NCBI RefSeq assembly: GCF_013266735.1
Contig: NZ_JABSNU010000004.1
Coordinates: 372,001 to 436,000, forward strand
DNA: 64,000 bases
Reading direction: 5' to 3'
From: Pedobacter foliorum
GTDB taxonomy: Bacteria; Bacteroidota; Bacteroidia; Sphingobacteriales; Sphingobacteriaceae
A program made the position numbers and the translations under genes. A model generated the notes under the pieces. That model ran no database searches, had not been told where the DNA came from, and was given only the letters and a program-made list of their open reading frames with translations. Positions 19,815-29,304 of this stretch are shown here, piece after piece (the first letter of the stretch is position 1; each line of letters opens with the position of its first letter).

Positions 19815-20321
19815 ATGATTGGAATCAATGTAATTTCACCAAATGACCACCAGTGTTTAGAAAATTTAGAACAATATAAAATTTTACATACCAGGTCTGA
19901 ACCAATATTTGACAGGCTGGCCGCTACAGCGGCGAAGATGTTGAATGTTCCTTTGGCCATGGTCAATTTTGTAGATAACCAAAAAGTATGGGGGCTGGCT
20001 GGGCAAGAAAGAAGTACTAGTTCTGATACAGTAGTAAATATCTCTTCAATTGCGTTGCAGAAAGAATGCATTGCTAAATTTGAAAGAATAACTGAAAACC
20101 CGGGGTTAATTCTAAACCCCATGGTACTTGGAGAACTTGGATTACAGTTCTTTGCTTCAGCTGCTATTACAACAAATGAAGGTCTTAGTGTAGGAACAGT
20201 TTGTATTATTGATGATAAATCAAGATGCTTTAGTTCTATTGATCAGAAAAAACTGGATTGGATTGCATCAATGATTACTGTAGAGATGAATAAACGACTT
20301 GCAGTTCATGCAGTTGCTTAA
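19815..20321 (+). CDS. Stand-alone GAF-domain protein
   Basis: 168 residues forming a single GAF domain: an N-terminal LENLEQYKILHTRSEP helix typical of bacterial GAF sensors, then FDRLAATAAKMLNVPLAMVNFVD, and a late strand GTVCIIDDKSRCFSSIDQKKL. There is no attached kinase, cyclase or DNA-binding domain and no membrane segment, so it is a soluble small-molecule or redox sensor of unknown ligand. The residue pattern after NFVDNQKVW diverges from many relatives, which often have a SFCAHAI motif; here SSIALQKECI occupies that region. No neighbour indicates a partner. Confidence 0.75.
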   Translation: MIGINVISPNDHQCLENLEQYKILHTRSEPIFDRLAATAAKMLNVPLAMVNFVDNQKVWGLAGQERSTSSDTVVNISSIALQKECIAKFERITENPGLILNPMVLGELGLQFFASAAITTNEGLSVGTVCIIDDKSRCFSSIDQKKLDWIASMITVEMNKRLAVHAVA

Positions 20322-20422
20322 GCATCATTGTGCCAATAAAAATAAAATCCACTGAAAGGTTTGGGTGATTTCATGTAGAATATATAGATTTCCAAAATTG
20401 TATTTGCTAGAATTAGCCTTAG

Positions 20423-20632
20423 ATGAGAAAATATGTATTGAAGAAACACGTCTGTAGATAACACGCATTAATAATCCTGCTAATTCCTTTAAATAGCACT
20501 GCTATGGCTCAGGGGGATGATCCCGGCCTTCCGGGAAATGACCCTGATGTAGCGATTGATGGGGGTATTAGTTTACTGCTTGCTGCAGGAGCTGTCTATG
20601 GTATCAAAAAGATACGACAGCTTAAACCATAA
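20423..20632 (+). pseudogene. Small PID-CTERM-like protein gene, signal peptide interrupted by a TAA
   Basis: Reading from ATG 20423 gives MRKYVLKKHVCR, then TAA at 20459-20461, then in the same frame LIILLIPLNSTAMAQ followed by GDDPGLPGNDPDVAIDGG and ISLLLAAGAVYGIKKIRQL to the stop at 20630-20632. The tail (acidic/proline stretch, IDGG, a hydrophobic helix, YGIKKI) is that of PID-CTERM small exported proteins of Bacteroidota. The piece before the stop is a basic n-region and the piece after it is the hydrophobic core and cleavage site of one signal peptide. The stop therefore splits an otherwise normal 69-residue protein. The ATG at 20504 would give only the mature part without a signal. Either a nonsense mutation, a sequencing error, or use of a non-ATG start after the stop. 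The 3' end overlaps the convergent sugar-kinase gene by 11 bp. Confidence 0.6.
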
Positions 20633-21476
20633 TGCCTTCTTTTCTTAAGATATAATTGTAAATACCCTCAATAGGTTTTTGATAAATCTTACCAACTTTT
20701 ACATGATTTTCAAGACAAACCTCTCTTAAAATATCCTGGTAATAAAAAGCAATAGAACCTACAAAGTGAGTATCAAGACTTTTATAATTAGGGTAATCCT
20801 TAATGTTCGAATCAACAAATTCCTGGAAACCCTCACGCAAAATATTGATGATAAAAGGATGATCCTGATGAGTAGCCATAAAACGACTTATCGAAGCCAA
20901 ATAGATATTTGGTGCAGGTTTTTGATAAACATTAGTGATTACTGATTCCTTGTCAACCTGATAAGTTTCTGCAAATTCAGCTGCAAGATCAGCCGGCATT
21001 TTATGATACAAGTAGTTTGTAATCAGCTTACGACCAAAATAGGTGCCCGAGCCTTCATCACCAAGAGCATAGCCCAAACCATGCGCTCCATTATGAACCT
21101 CTTTACCGTCGTAATAAGAAATGTTAGATCCTGTACCCAAAATACAAGTCAGGCCTTTTTTATCCCCACAAGTTGCATAGGCAGAACCGATCAAATCATG
21201 CTCAACAGAAACATAAGCCTTGGTAAAGAAAGAAGAAATCCCATTAGAAATCACTTCTATTTTATCAGGCGACGAACATCCTGCGCCAAAGAAATAAATT
21301 TCTTTAACCTTATCCGCATAGGCAGCAATCTCCTTCTTCTTCGAAAACAACTTAAAGATGTCATGCGCATTAAGGAAATAAGGGTTTATTCCTTGCGTAC
21401 TAAAGTTGATTTTTTCATCGGGGCTGTACCCCATCCAATCGGTTTTAGACGAACCGCTGTCTGCCACTAGAATCAT
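20622..21476 (-). CDS. BadF/BadG-family ATPase, N-acetylglucosamine-kinase-like
   Basis: 284 residues of the ASKHA sugar-kinase fold: phosphate-1 loop ADSGSSKTDWM at the N-terminus, CILGTGSNISYYDG (phosphate-2) in the middle and HGLGYALGDEGSGTYFGRKL, the conserved segment of the BadF/BadG/BcrA and eukaryotic N-acetylglucosamine-kinase family. Likely reaction: ATP-dependent phosphorylation of an amino sugar in the cytoplasm, perhaps cell-wall recycling (inference). It is last in the efflux operon, starting 18 bp after the TolC-family stop, which is an odd partner; readthrough or simple adjacency is possible. Confidence 0.8.
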   Translation of the reverse strand: MILVADSGSSKTDWMGYSPDEKINFSTQGINPYFLNAHDIFKLFSKKKEIAAYADKVKEIYFFGAGCSSPDKIEVISNGISSFFTKAYVSVEHDLIGSAYATCGDKKGLTCILGTGSNISYYDGKEVHNGAHGLGYALGDEGSGTYFGRKLITNYLYHKMPADLAAEFAETYQVDKESVITNVYQKPAPNIYLASISRFMATHQDHPFIINILREGFQEFVDSNIKDYPNYKSLDTHFVGSIAFYYQDILREVCLENHVKVGKIYQKPIEGIYNYILRKEGIMV

Positions 21477-21494
21477 GCGATAAAAATACTAATC

Positions 21495-22805
21495 TTATTG
21501 GATATTTAAAGTACCACTGATCTCTTTTAAGCTGATTTCTGTAAGTTTTGCCTGATACTGAGCATCCAGAAACCTTGTTATTGCATTTATTGAATTTCTC
21601 TGTGCTTCTCTAAGCTCCAAAGGTGCAATACTACCAAGCCTATACTTAGCCAAAGTAATGTCCAGATTTTGCCTGGCGATGTCAACATTTTTAGTCTCCA
21701 CCTTTAACAAATCCAGGCTGGTTTTATAATTCTCAAAGGCAGTTAACAACTGAGCACTAATTGTTTGCTTAGTTTTTTCCAATTCCAACTCCGACGAATT
21801 AATTTGAACCTTGGCATTTCTTTCATTCTGACGCTGCAAGAAACCATTAAAAATATTCATACTAGCCGTTAAGCCATAGGAGAGGCCCTGACCCCTAAAT
21901 TTCTGGTTAAATCCTGTCGGATTAGCACTTCTTGAAAATGCATAACCTCCATTTACGCCTACTACCGGATACCGCTGACCCTTAACCTCCTTTAAACTAA
22001 GCTCAGCTACCTTTTTATTGATAAAAGCATTCTGCAAATCAGGATTAAGCTGCAAAGTTTGCTCCTGAAGCAAAGTATAACTCAACTTATAATCAATGTC
22101 CATATTCTCCTCTGCCGTAAATTTGGTGTCAACAGATCTGGCCATCACCTGATTCAAAGTAATCATAGCAGTTTGCAACAAGTTCTTTTGCTGTAAATAA
22201 GCCGAAGTATCCGTGTTGTAATCAACCTGAGCGGCTAAAACATCAAGCTTAGAACCCTTCCCAAGCTTCAGTTTATTATCCGCAATAGTTACTCTAAACC
22301 GAGAAATATCCAGTGCACTATCATTGGCAACCACCAATTGTTGCTGCTTTACTACCGAATAATAAGCATTAATTACCTCCGCAATTGTAGTCAATATAGT
22401 GGCTTTAGCATTTACCTCACCCTGTTTTTGTAACTCCTTTAACTTGTCGTAAGCAGCGAACATCTTAAAACCATCAAAAATAGTCCAGTCTAAAGCCGCA
22501 CCGTAATTGGTACTTGTGTTTCTTACCCCATCGGCAACTCTTTCAACCCCTGTAGAACTAGTTTGTACAGTGTTTTGTCTGCTTCCATTAGTAGCAAAAT
22601 TACCAGTAACACCCGGCAGAAAGCCTGCATTACCAATATTGTTATTGTTTTTTGCAATCTGCAAATTGTTGTTAACCAATTTTATATCGTAATTATTTTG
22701 CAGTGCGATGGTAATTGCCTGTTGAAGCGTAAGTTTCTCCTGAGCCGATGCATTTTGTACAAAGGCTGCAAGAAGTATGATCAAAATTAAATTAAGCTTT
22801 TTCAT
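21495..22805 (-). CDS. TolC family outer-membrane efflux channel
   Basis: 436 residues with a signal peptide (about 1-22, ending ASAQ), then EKLTLQQAITIALQNNYDIKLVNNN, the classic opening of outer-membrane efflux proteins, and long amphipathic helices in two repeated halves (about 40-220 and 250-430). The end ELREAQRNSINAITRFL is also typical. It would form the trimeric outer-membrane and periplasmic tunnel for the RND pump encoded 21 bp upstream in the same operon. The family call is firm; the exported substrate is unknown. Confidence 0.92.
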   Translation of the reverse strand: MKKLNLILIILLAAFVQNASAQEKLTLQQAITIALQNNYDIKLVNNNLQIAKNNNNIGNAGFLPGVTGNFATNGSRQNTVQTSSTGVERVADGVRNTSTNYGAALDWTIFDGFKMFAAYDKLKELQKQGEVNAKATILTTIAEVINAYYSVVKQQQLVVANDSALDISRFRVTIADNKLKLGKGSKLDVLAAQVDYNTDTSAYLQQKNLLQTAMITLNQVMARSVDTKFTAEENMDIDYKLSYTLLQEQTLQLNPDLQNAFINKKVAELSLKEVKGQRYPVVGVNGGYAFSRSANPTGFNQKFRGQGLSYGLTASMNIFNGFLQRQNERNAKVQINSSELELEKTKQTISAQLLTAFENYKTSLDLLKVETKNVDIARQNLDITLAKYRLGSIAPLELREAQRNSINAITRFLDAQYQAKLTEISLKEISGTLNIQ

Positions 22806-22826
22806 TTTTCTCTTTGTAAATGGCCC

Positions 22827-25800
22827 TTATGTATTTTCGGTTTTCAGCGCAGCAATTAACGACTCTTGCAGTTCCGAGTTTTCCTTATGCTCTTTAGACC
22901 AGAACGAATAAATAGCAGGGATAACAAACAACGTCAAAATCAGTGCGAATATAGTACCACCAACAATTACAATGCCCATACCCATTCTACTTTTTGCCGC
23001 CGCGCCCAAAGCCATTGCAATAGGAAGCGCACCAATAGCAATAGCCAAACTGGTCATCAAAATAGGCCTTAACCTCGATACAGACGCCTCTCTAATTGCA
23101 TCATGCACACTTTTGCCCTTTTCCTTTAGCTGATTAGCAAATTCAACAATCAAAATACCATTCTTAGTAACCAGGCCGATAAGCATAATCGTACCAATCT
23201 GACTAAATATATTCCAGCTTTGACCAAATAACCAGAGGGATAAAAACGCCCCTGCAACAGCCATCGGTACGGTTAAAATAATAATGATAGGATCTTTAAA
23301 ACTCTCAAACTGAGCCGCAAGAATTAGATAAACCAATAACAATGCAAGGCCAAAGGCGAAAGAAGTATTAGAAGCACTCTCTTTAAAATCTCGAGATTCA
23401 CCGCCTAAATCAGTAGAAAATGTTTCATCCAATACTTTAGCCGAAATCCTGTCCATCGCATCCAAACCATCACCTATACTTTTACCAGGAGCCAAACCTG
23501 CCGAAACAGTTGCTGCGGTAAAACGGTTATTACGATACAACTGCGGCGGACTACTTTCCTCCTTAGTAGAAACCAGGTTGTCAATCTGAATCAATTCACC
23601 CTTATCGTTTCTAACATATACAGAACTCAAGTCAAGTGGGTCTTTTCTGTCCCCAAGCTCAAACTGACCAATAACCTGATACTGTTTTCCATTCATAAAG
23701 AAGTAAGAAAAACGCTGACCACTTAAGCCCAACTGCAAAGCAGAACCAATATCTGCCACAGACACCCCCAGGTTTTTAGCCTTAGCCCTGTCAATAGTTA
23801 AATCAATTTCAGGCTTATTAAACTTCAAATTCACATCCGAAGTAGTAAAAGTAGGATCCTTAGCAACCTCATCCATAAACTGAGGCACCTTTTCTCTAAG
23901 CTTCTCAAAGTTTTGAGCCTGAATAATATAATTGATAGGTAAACCACCTCTACGACCAACCGAAATGGTCGGCTGTTGCGTTACAACCACTTTTCCTTCC
24001 GTATATTTCTTGGTGATCTTTGTTAAAGAAGCAGCAATATCAGCCTGCGAGCGGGAACGCTCATGAGGATCAGTTAAACCCATCCTTACAAAAGCACTAT
24101 TGGTAGATGCCGCACCACCAAAACCCGGAGAAGTAACCGTAATGGCCACTTTTTTCTCAGGCACAGAGTCCTGAATCATTTGAGCAACTTTACCAACAAA
24201 AGCATCCGTATACGTAAACGAAGCACCCTCAGGTAAAGTCAGGTTCATATTAATTGCACTCCTGTCATCATAAGGCGCAGTTTCTTTAGGCAATATCTTC
24301 CAAAACAAAACAATAAGCCCTAAACACACCAAAATAATAGGAATCGCAAGCCACCTTCTGTCTAAAAACTTATTCAGTTTCTCCTCGTACCAATCATTCA
24401 TGGCCACAAAATAAGGCTCCGTCATGTCGTAGAACTTAGATTTCTTGTGTCCGCTCTTTTTCATCAGGTAAGCATTAAGCATCGGTGTTAAAGTAAGCGA
24501 TACAAATGCCGATATGAGCACTGCCGCCCCAATTACCACCCCAAACTCCCTAAACAGCCGGCCTACAAAGCCCTGCAAAAATATAACCGGTAAAAACACT
24601 GCGGCCAGCGTAACCGAAATTGAAATAACCGCAAAGAAAATCTCATTAGAACCTTTAATGGCAGCCTCAAAAGGAGAGTAGCCTTCCTCCACCTTTTTAA
24701 AGATGTTTTCCGTAACCACAATACCATCATCCACCACCAAACCCGTTGCCAGTACAATTGCCAACAGCGACAATACATTAATAGAAAACCCAAAAATGTA
24801 CATGATAAAAAACGTAAACACCAACGATACCGGAATATCAATCAGCGGCCTTATTGCGATAGCCCAATCCCTAAAGAACAAATAGATAATCAGGATAACC
24901 AATACCAACGACAAGATAATCGTTTCAGCAACCTCGGTAACAGAACTCTGGATAAACCTGGTGTTATCCAAGGAAATATTCAATTTTATATCCTGCGGGA
25001 TATCCTTTTTAAGCTGCTCAAACCTCTTGTAAAACTCCTTAGAAATATCAAGATAATTGGCGCCTGGCTGTGGAACCAATCCAACGGCAACCATCGGTTT
25101 ACCAGATTCCCTTAAAATAGTCTCCTCATTTTCAGAACCTAAAACCGCATAGCCAACATCTTTTAATTGCACTACATTGTCCGAATCATTTTTAAGAATC
25201 AGGTTGTTAAACTCATCCTCATCCGTCAATTTACCCAGCGTTTTAATAATCAACTCGGTACTCGCGCCCGTTATTTTACCTGATGGCAACTCAACGTTTT
25301 CCTTATCTAAAGCACTAACAATATCTTGGGTAGTTAACCCGTAAGCAGCCAGTTTATTAGGGTCTATACGAATACGCATGGCATATTTCCTTTGCCCCTG
25401 TATTTGTACGCTACTCACGCCGGTTATGGTCTGCAACCTATCGGCAATCACGTTTTCGGCGTAATCACTAAGCTGCATCACGTTGCGCTTATCGCTTTGG
25501 ATGGTCATGGTAATAACCGCATCCGAGTTGGCGTCCGCTTTACTTACAACCGGATTACCGTCAATATCTTTAGGCAAACTCCTTGCCGCCTGCGACACCT
25601 TATCGCGCACATCATTAGCCGCATCATCTATGTTTTTATCGAGATTAAACTCGATGGTGATGTTACTGCTTCCCTGATTACTCGACGAAGAAATATTCCT
25701 GATCCCATCAATCCCGTTAATAGATTTCTCCAACGGCTCAGTAATCTGCGATTCAATAATATCAGAGTTGGCTCCCGGATAAGAAGTCCTTACAGAAACA

Positions 25801-25931
25801 ACCGTAGGATCAATATTCGGAAACTCCCTAACCCCCAAAAAGTTATAACCTATAACCCCAAACAACAGGATCAAGAGGTTCATTACAATGGCCAAAACCG
25901 GCCTCTTTATACTCGTGGTCGAAATACTCAT
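22827..25931 (-). CDS. RND efflux pump inner-membrane transporter (HAE1/AcrB type)
   Basis: 1034 residues, normal for HAE1-type RND permeases. It starts MSISTTSIKRPVLAIVMN with TM1, has two large periplasmic loops (about 35-330 and 560-870) and twelve predicted membrane helices in two bundles. The proton-relay aspartates are present as Asp401-Asp402 in LATGLVVDDGIVVTENIF. FPNIDPTVVSVRTSYPGA and GALPIAMALGAAAKSRMGMGIVIVGG match drug-export rather than heavy-metal members. It exports small lipophilic compounds using the proton gradient, together with the adaptor encoded 9 bp before it and the TolC-like channel after it. Substrate range cannot be predicted. Confidence 0.95.
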   Translation of the reverse strand: MSISTTSIKRPVLAIVMNLLILLFGVIGYNFLGVREFPNIDPTVVSVRTSYPGANSDIIESQITEPLEKSINGIDGIRNISSSSNQGSSNITIEFNLDKNIDDAANDVRDKVSQAARSLPKDIDGNPVVSKADANSDAVITMTIQSDKRNVMQLSDYAENVIADRLQTITGVSSVQIQGQRKYAMRIRIDPNKLAAYGLTTQDIVSALDKENVELPSGKITGASTELIIKTLGKLTDEDEFNNLILKNDSDNVVQLKDVGYAVLGSENEETILRESGKPMVAVGLVPQPGANYLDISKEFYKRFEQLKKDIPQDIKLNISLDNTRFIQSSVTEVAETIILSLVLVILIIYLFFRDWAIAIRPLIDIPVSLVFTFFIMYIFGFSINVLSLLAIVLATGLVVDDGIVVTENIFKKVEEGYSPFEAAIKGSNEIFFAVISISVTLAAVFLPVIFLQGFVGRLFREFGVVIGAAVLISAFVSLTLTPMLNAYLMKKSGHKKSKFYDMTEPYFVAMNDWYEEKLNKFLDRRWLAIPIILVCLGLIVLFWKILPKETAPYDDRSAINMNLTLPEGASFTYTDAFVGKVAQMIQDSVPEKKVAITVTSPGFGGAASTNSAFVRMGLTDPHERSRSQADIAASLTKITKKYTEGKVVVTQQPTISVGRRGGLPINYIIQAQNFEKLREKVPQFMDEVAKDPTFTTSDVNLKFNKPEIDLTIDRAKAKNLGVSVADIGSALQLGLSGQRFSYFFMNGKQYQVIGQFELGDRKDPLDLSSVYVRNDKGELIQIDNLVSTKEESSPPQLYRNNRFTAATVSAGLAPGKSIGDGLDAMDRISAKVLDETFSTDLGGESRDFKESASNTSFAFGLALLLVYLILAAQFESFKDPIIIILTVPMAVAGAFLSLWLFGQSWNIFSQIGTIMLIGLVTKNGILIVEFANQLKEKGKSVHDAIREASVSRLRPILMTSLAIAIGALPIAMALGAAAKSRMGMGIVIVGGTIFALILTLFVIPAIYSFWSKEHKENSELQESLIAALKTENT

Positions 25932-25940
25932 CCTGCGCGC

Positions 25941-27026
25941 TTAGTTTTTAGTAACGGTTACATGCACCGGCGTCCCTGTTTTAAGAGCCATGGCACCTGA
26001 GGTTAAAACTGTATCACCAACTTTTATTCCCGAAGTAATTAAAATAGTTTTTGCTGTACGAGTTCCGGCTTCAACAGGAACCTGTTGTGCCTGTCCGTCC
26101 TTAGTTACAAACACCGTTTTTCCTTCAAGTACCGGAATAATGGCCTCATTAGGAATCAAAATGGCATCGTTTAAAGTAGTAAGGGCCAGTTTTATCTTAG
26201 CAAAAGCACCCGGTAATAATTCATTATTCGGGTTAGCTGCCAAAGCTTTAATCTGCAAAGTTCTTGTTTGCGAATTAATACCCGGCTCAATAGCAAACAC
26301 TTTACCAGTGTATGTTTTTGCAGAACCATCAGTTCTGAAAGAGATTTCCGAATCTATTTTGATCTGACCCGCGTACTTTTCAGGCACGGCAAAGTTTATT
26401 TTAACAGGATCAATGCTAAGCAAATTTGCAATAACATTTGTAGGGGTAATGTACTCGCCAACCGAAATAGAGCGCAATCCAATCTTTCCACTAAAAGGAG
26501 CGTATACTGATGTTTTAGCCAATTGCGCACGAATCAATTGCGTTTGTGATTTCAAAGATTGCAAATCTGCAAGCGAAGTATCGTACTCTTCCTGACTAAT
26601 CGCACCCTTTTGTAAAAGCTGTTTTGCGCGAGCTTCGTTAGTAGCCGATAACCGTTCTTTAGTTAACGCATCCTGCAATTGCGCCTGTATATCTCTGTCG
26701 TTAATTTTTACCAGAAGCGCACCTTTATTCACATTTGTGCCCTCTTTAAAATGGATTCCGGTAACTAAACCAGATACCTCACTTTTAAGTGTAACTGCTT
26801 CGTTGGCATCAATAGCGCCGGTTATATCCAAATCATTTTTAAAAGAAGATGTAATTACAACCACCCCGTTTACGTTCATTGCCGGTGCACCAGCTTTAGC
26901 ACCCTTGCCTCCGCCTTTACCGCCTCCGCCCGAATTTTCGATAGCCTTATTGGCCGAAATTCTGTAATAAATTAAATAAAGAAACCCTAAAACAATTAGG
27001 GTATAAACGATATACTTAAGCTTCAT
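25941..27026 (-). CDS. Efflux RND periplasmic adaptor (membrane fusion protein)
   Basis: 361 residues from the ATG at 27026. A longer TTG start (27056) would add ten residues before MKLKYIVYTLIVLGF, which is plainly the membrane anchor, so the ATG is preferred. After the anchor comes an unusual Gly/Lys-rich stretch (GGGGKGGGKGAKAGAP, about 30-45), then the barrel-sandwich lipoyl halves, a helical hairpin (about 95-160, LSATNEARAKQLLQKGAIS), a beta-barrel and a membrane-proximal domain ending VHVTVTKN. It is the first gene of the tripartite efflux operon and bridges pump and channel. No regulator gene is adjacent. Confidence 0.93.
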   Translation of the reverse strand: MKLKYIVYTLIVLGFLYLIYYRISANKAIENSGGGGKGGGKGAKAGAPAMNVNGVVVITSSFKNDLDITGAIDANEAVTLKSEVSGLVTGIHFKEGTNVNKGALLVKINDRDIQAQLQDALTKERLSATNEARAKQLLQKGAISQEEYDTSLADLQSLKSQTQLIRAQLAKTSVYAPFSGKIGLRSISVGEYITPTNVIANLLSIDPVKINFAVPEKYAGQIKIDSEISFRTDGSAKTYTGKVFAIEPGINSQTRTLQIKALAANPNNELLPGAFAKIKLALTTLNDAILIPNEAIIPVLEGKTVFVTKDGQAQQVPVEAGTRTAKTILITSGIKVGDTVLTSGAMALKTGTPVHVTVTKN

Positions 27027-27225
27027 AATGGCGGTATTGACTTTGTTAACGTGCAAAAATATTCAATTATGGTGCCTCATAGCCCTTGTATTAAGGATGT
27101 TACAGCCCTACTAACGTAATATTTTACTTACGGGGAGCGCTAAAATGCACATAAAATCTACATTTTGTAACTAACACCAGTGTAATTTTTTTAGGTGGCT
27201 TACCCAAAGCTAAACTAGTTTTATA

Positions 27226-27233
27226 TAAGTTTG
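27226..27233 (+). promoter_or_regulatory. Candidate -7 box of the M61 peptidase gene
   Basis: TAAGTTTG matches the Bacteroidota -7 consensus TAnnTTTG, 44 bp before the ATG at 27278. No clear TTG -33 partner at the right distance, so weak. Confidence 0.35.
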
Positions 27234-27277
27234 GCATTATAAAAAACAACTAACTTAATATTAATAAAGATTTTTTA

Positions 27278-29071
27278 ATGAGAACATCATTAGCAGGATT
27301 AATAGTATTACTATCAATAAGTATGACAGCTAAGTCGCAGATGAAGGTAGGGTTCGAGGTAAATTTCATTGAACCGCAAGCACATTACGTAGAAATGGAA
27401 ATGAACATTTCGGGATTAACAAAGGATTTTGTAGACGTTAAAATGCCTGTTTGGGCACCGGGATCGTACCTGGTTCGCGAATTCGCGAAAAACGTAGAAG
27501 GCTTCTCGGCCACCGCAAACGATAAACCTGTTAAGTTCGAGAAAGTAAGAAAAAACACCTGGAGAATATATTCTGCCAAAGCAAAAAGTGTAAAAATTAA
27601 GTACCGTGTGTATGCCTTCGAAGTATCTGTACGTACATCATTTGTTGATGCAAGTCATGCTTTTTTATCTAGCACAGGTATATTTATGTATCCTGATGGC
27701 ATGTTAAACCTGCCAAACACAGTTAAAGTGAACCCTTTTAAAGGTTGGGAAAAGGTATCTACAGGCTTAGAGCCGGTAAGTGGAAAGCCATTTACTTATA
27801 CCGCTGCAAACTTTGATATCTTGTTCGATAGCCCGATTGAAGTAGGTAATCAGGATGTTTTCGAATTTACCGCATCTGGCGTGAAACACGAGGTGGCTAT
27901 GTATGGTGGTGGTAACTACGACAAGGAAAAGCTAAAGATTGATATGGCTAAAATTGTTGATGAAGGAACTGCTATTTATGGGGAGAACCCGAACAAACAC
28001 TACACTTTCATAGTACATAACTTTGCAACCGGTGGTGGTGGTTTAGAGCACTTAAACTCTACTGTACTTGGTGCATCCAGAGATAAATATGCTGATCAAA
28101 AGGGTTACAAGGATTTCTTAAATCTTGTAGCTCACGAATATTATCACTTATGGAATGTAAAACGTTTACGCCCTGTAGCTTTAGGCCCGTTTGATTACGA
28201 TAACGAAAACTACACTACAAACCTTTGGGTTGCTGAGGGGTTTACATCGTATTACGAGAATAAACTAACGTACCGCTCTGGCTTTTTCACTATCGAAGAA
28301 ACAGCGCAGGCACTTGCAACAGCAATTTCTAACGTAGTAAATACACCGGGTTCTCGAGTTCAGTCGGCCTCAGAATCTAGCTATGATGCATGGATTAAAG
28401 GGTATCGTCCTAATGAAAACTCAAACAACTCAACCATATCTTATTACAGCAAAGGTGAGGTTGTGGGGATGCTAATGGACATCGAAATTGCTCATGCTAC
28501 AAAAGGAGCTAAGAGTTTGGATGATGTGATGAAAGCTATGTACCAGGAGTACTATAAAAAATTAGGCAGGGGTTATACTGACGCCGAATTTAAAGCTATG
28601 GTTGAGGAAATCAGTGGCATCAGCTTTACTGATTTCTGGGCTAAATATGTAAACGGAACTGATGTTGTTGAATACAAAAAATACTTCGGTTATGCCGGTA
28701 TTAATGTTGTCGACGAAAATGAAGGCAAGAGCATACCGTATTTAGGTGTGGCTTCTAAAAAGGTAGAAGGCAATATGATTGTAACTGCCGTTTCTCGTAA
28801 TTCTGCTGCCTGGGTTGGTGGTTTAAATGTTAACGATCAGGTGATTACTGTCGATGGTGTTCCTGTTGAGGTTGCTATCGAGAAAATGCCGGTAGTTACC
28901 ACCAAAAATGTTGGTGATGTAATTACCGTAACGATTAGAAGAGACGGTTTGGTGAGGGATATCTCACTTACTTTAAAGGCTAATCCCAATGTTAAATTGG
29001 TAACTACGGTTAATGAAAACGCTACTGACGCTGAAAAGGCAGTTAGGGCTGTTTGGCTTTCGGGTAAATAA
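27278..29071 (+). CDS. M61 family metallopeptidase with PDZ domain
   Basis: 597 residues with a signal peptide (about 1-20). An N-terminal beta domain (about 25-200, including PVWAPGSYLVREFAKNVE, a family signature) precedes a thermolysin-like catalytic domain with zinc motif HEYYH at 286-290, third ligand Glu320 in WVAEGFTSYYE, and GGLEHLNS at 254-261. A PDZ domain follows (about 480-575, VGGLNVNDQVITVDG). The family is the glycyl-aminopeptidase M61 group; bacterial members are exported aminopeptidases whose PDZ domain contributes to substrate handling. Probably periplasmic. It stands alone, divergent from the efflux operon. Catalytic residues are intact. Confidence 0.93.
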   Translation: MRTSLAGLIVLLSISMTAKSQMKVGFEVNFIEPQAHYVEMEMNISGLTKDFVDVKMPVWAPGSYLVREFAKNVEGFSATANDKPVKFEKVRKNTWRIYSAKAKSVKIKYRVYAFEVSVRTSFVDASHAFLSSTGIFMYPDGMLNLPNTVKVNPFKGWEKVSTGLEPVSGKPFTYTAANFDILFDSPIEVGNQDVFEFTASGVKHEVAMYGGGNYDKEKLKIDMAKIVDEGTAIYGENPNKHYTFIVHNFATGGGGLEHLNSTVLGASRDKYADQKGYKDFLNLVAHEYYHLWNVKRLRPVALGPFDYDNENYTTNLWVAEGFTSYYENKLTYRSGFFTIEETAQALATAISNVVNTPGSRVQSASESSYDAWIKGYRPNENSNNSTISYYSKGEVVGMLMDIEIAHATKGAKSLDDVMKAMYQEYYKKLGRGYTDAEFKAMVEEISGISFTDFWAKYVNGTDVVEYKKYFGYAGINVVDENEGKSIPYLGVASKKVEGNMIVTAVSRNSAAWVGGLNVNDQVITVDGVPVEVAIEKMPVVTTKNVGDVITVTIRRDGLVRDISLTLKANPNVKLVTTVNENATDAEKAVRAVWLSGK

Positions 29072-29164
29072 GCTAGTATGAAATGATGAATGTTGGTCGC
29101 AATGCTGTGCGCCCCCTTCATGCTGCACCTCGCCATGCTACGCCTCGCGATGCTGCGCGCTCCC

Positions 29165-29246
29165 CGTCATCCTGAATTTATTTCAGGACCTCGCAAGAGA
29201 AAGCCAAACCTAGCTATTGCGAGATGCTGAAATAAATTCAGCACAA
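29165..29246. repeat. Dispersed inverted-repeat element, copy 1 (inverted orientation)
   Basis: Arms CTGAATTTATTTCAG (29172-29186) and CTGAAATAAATTCAG (29226-29240), with TCGCAA/TTGCGA inside and a loop containing the reverse complement of CTTTCTCTTG. Its reverse complement matches the copies at 39.8 and 51.2 kb over the core TCTCGCA..TAGCTAGG..CTTTCTCTTG..GAGGTCCTGAAATAAATTCAGGATGACG. Confidence 0.8.
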
Positions 29247-29304
29247 CAGTCGCTTCAATACAGCGTTCGGTTTAACACAACGGTCGCTTTAGCTAAGCAT
29301 ATAC

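Noticed and set aside
21003..21470. 155-residue plus-strand ORF
   Set aside because: It lies wholly antisense to the conserved BadF-family kinase gene and has no recognisable domain.
25392..26000. 202-residue plus-strand ORF
   Set aside because: Antisense to the RND pump and adaptor genes; Arg/Asn-rich translation without family features.
27027..27056. TTG start for the efflux adaptor
   Set aside because: It adds ten residues before a clear membrane anchor that begins with ATG at 27026.
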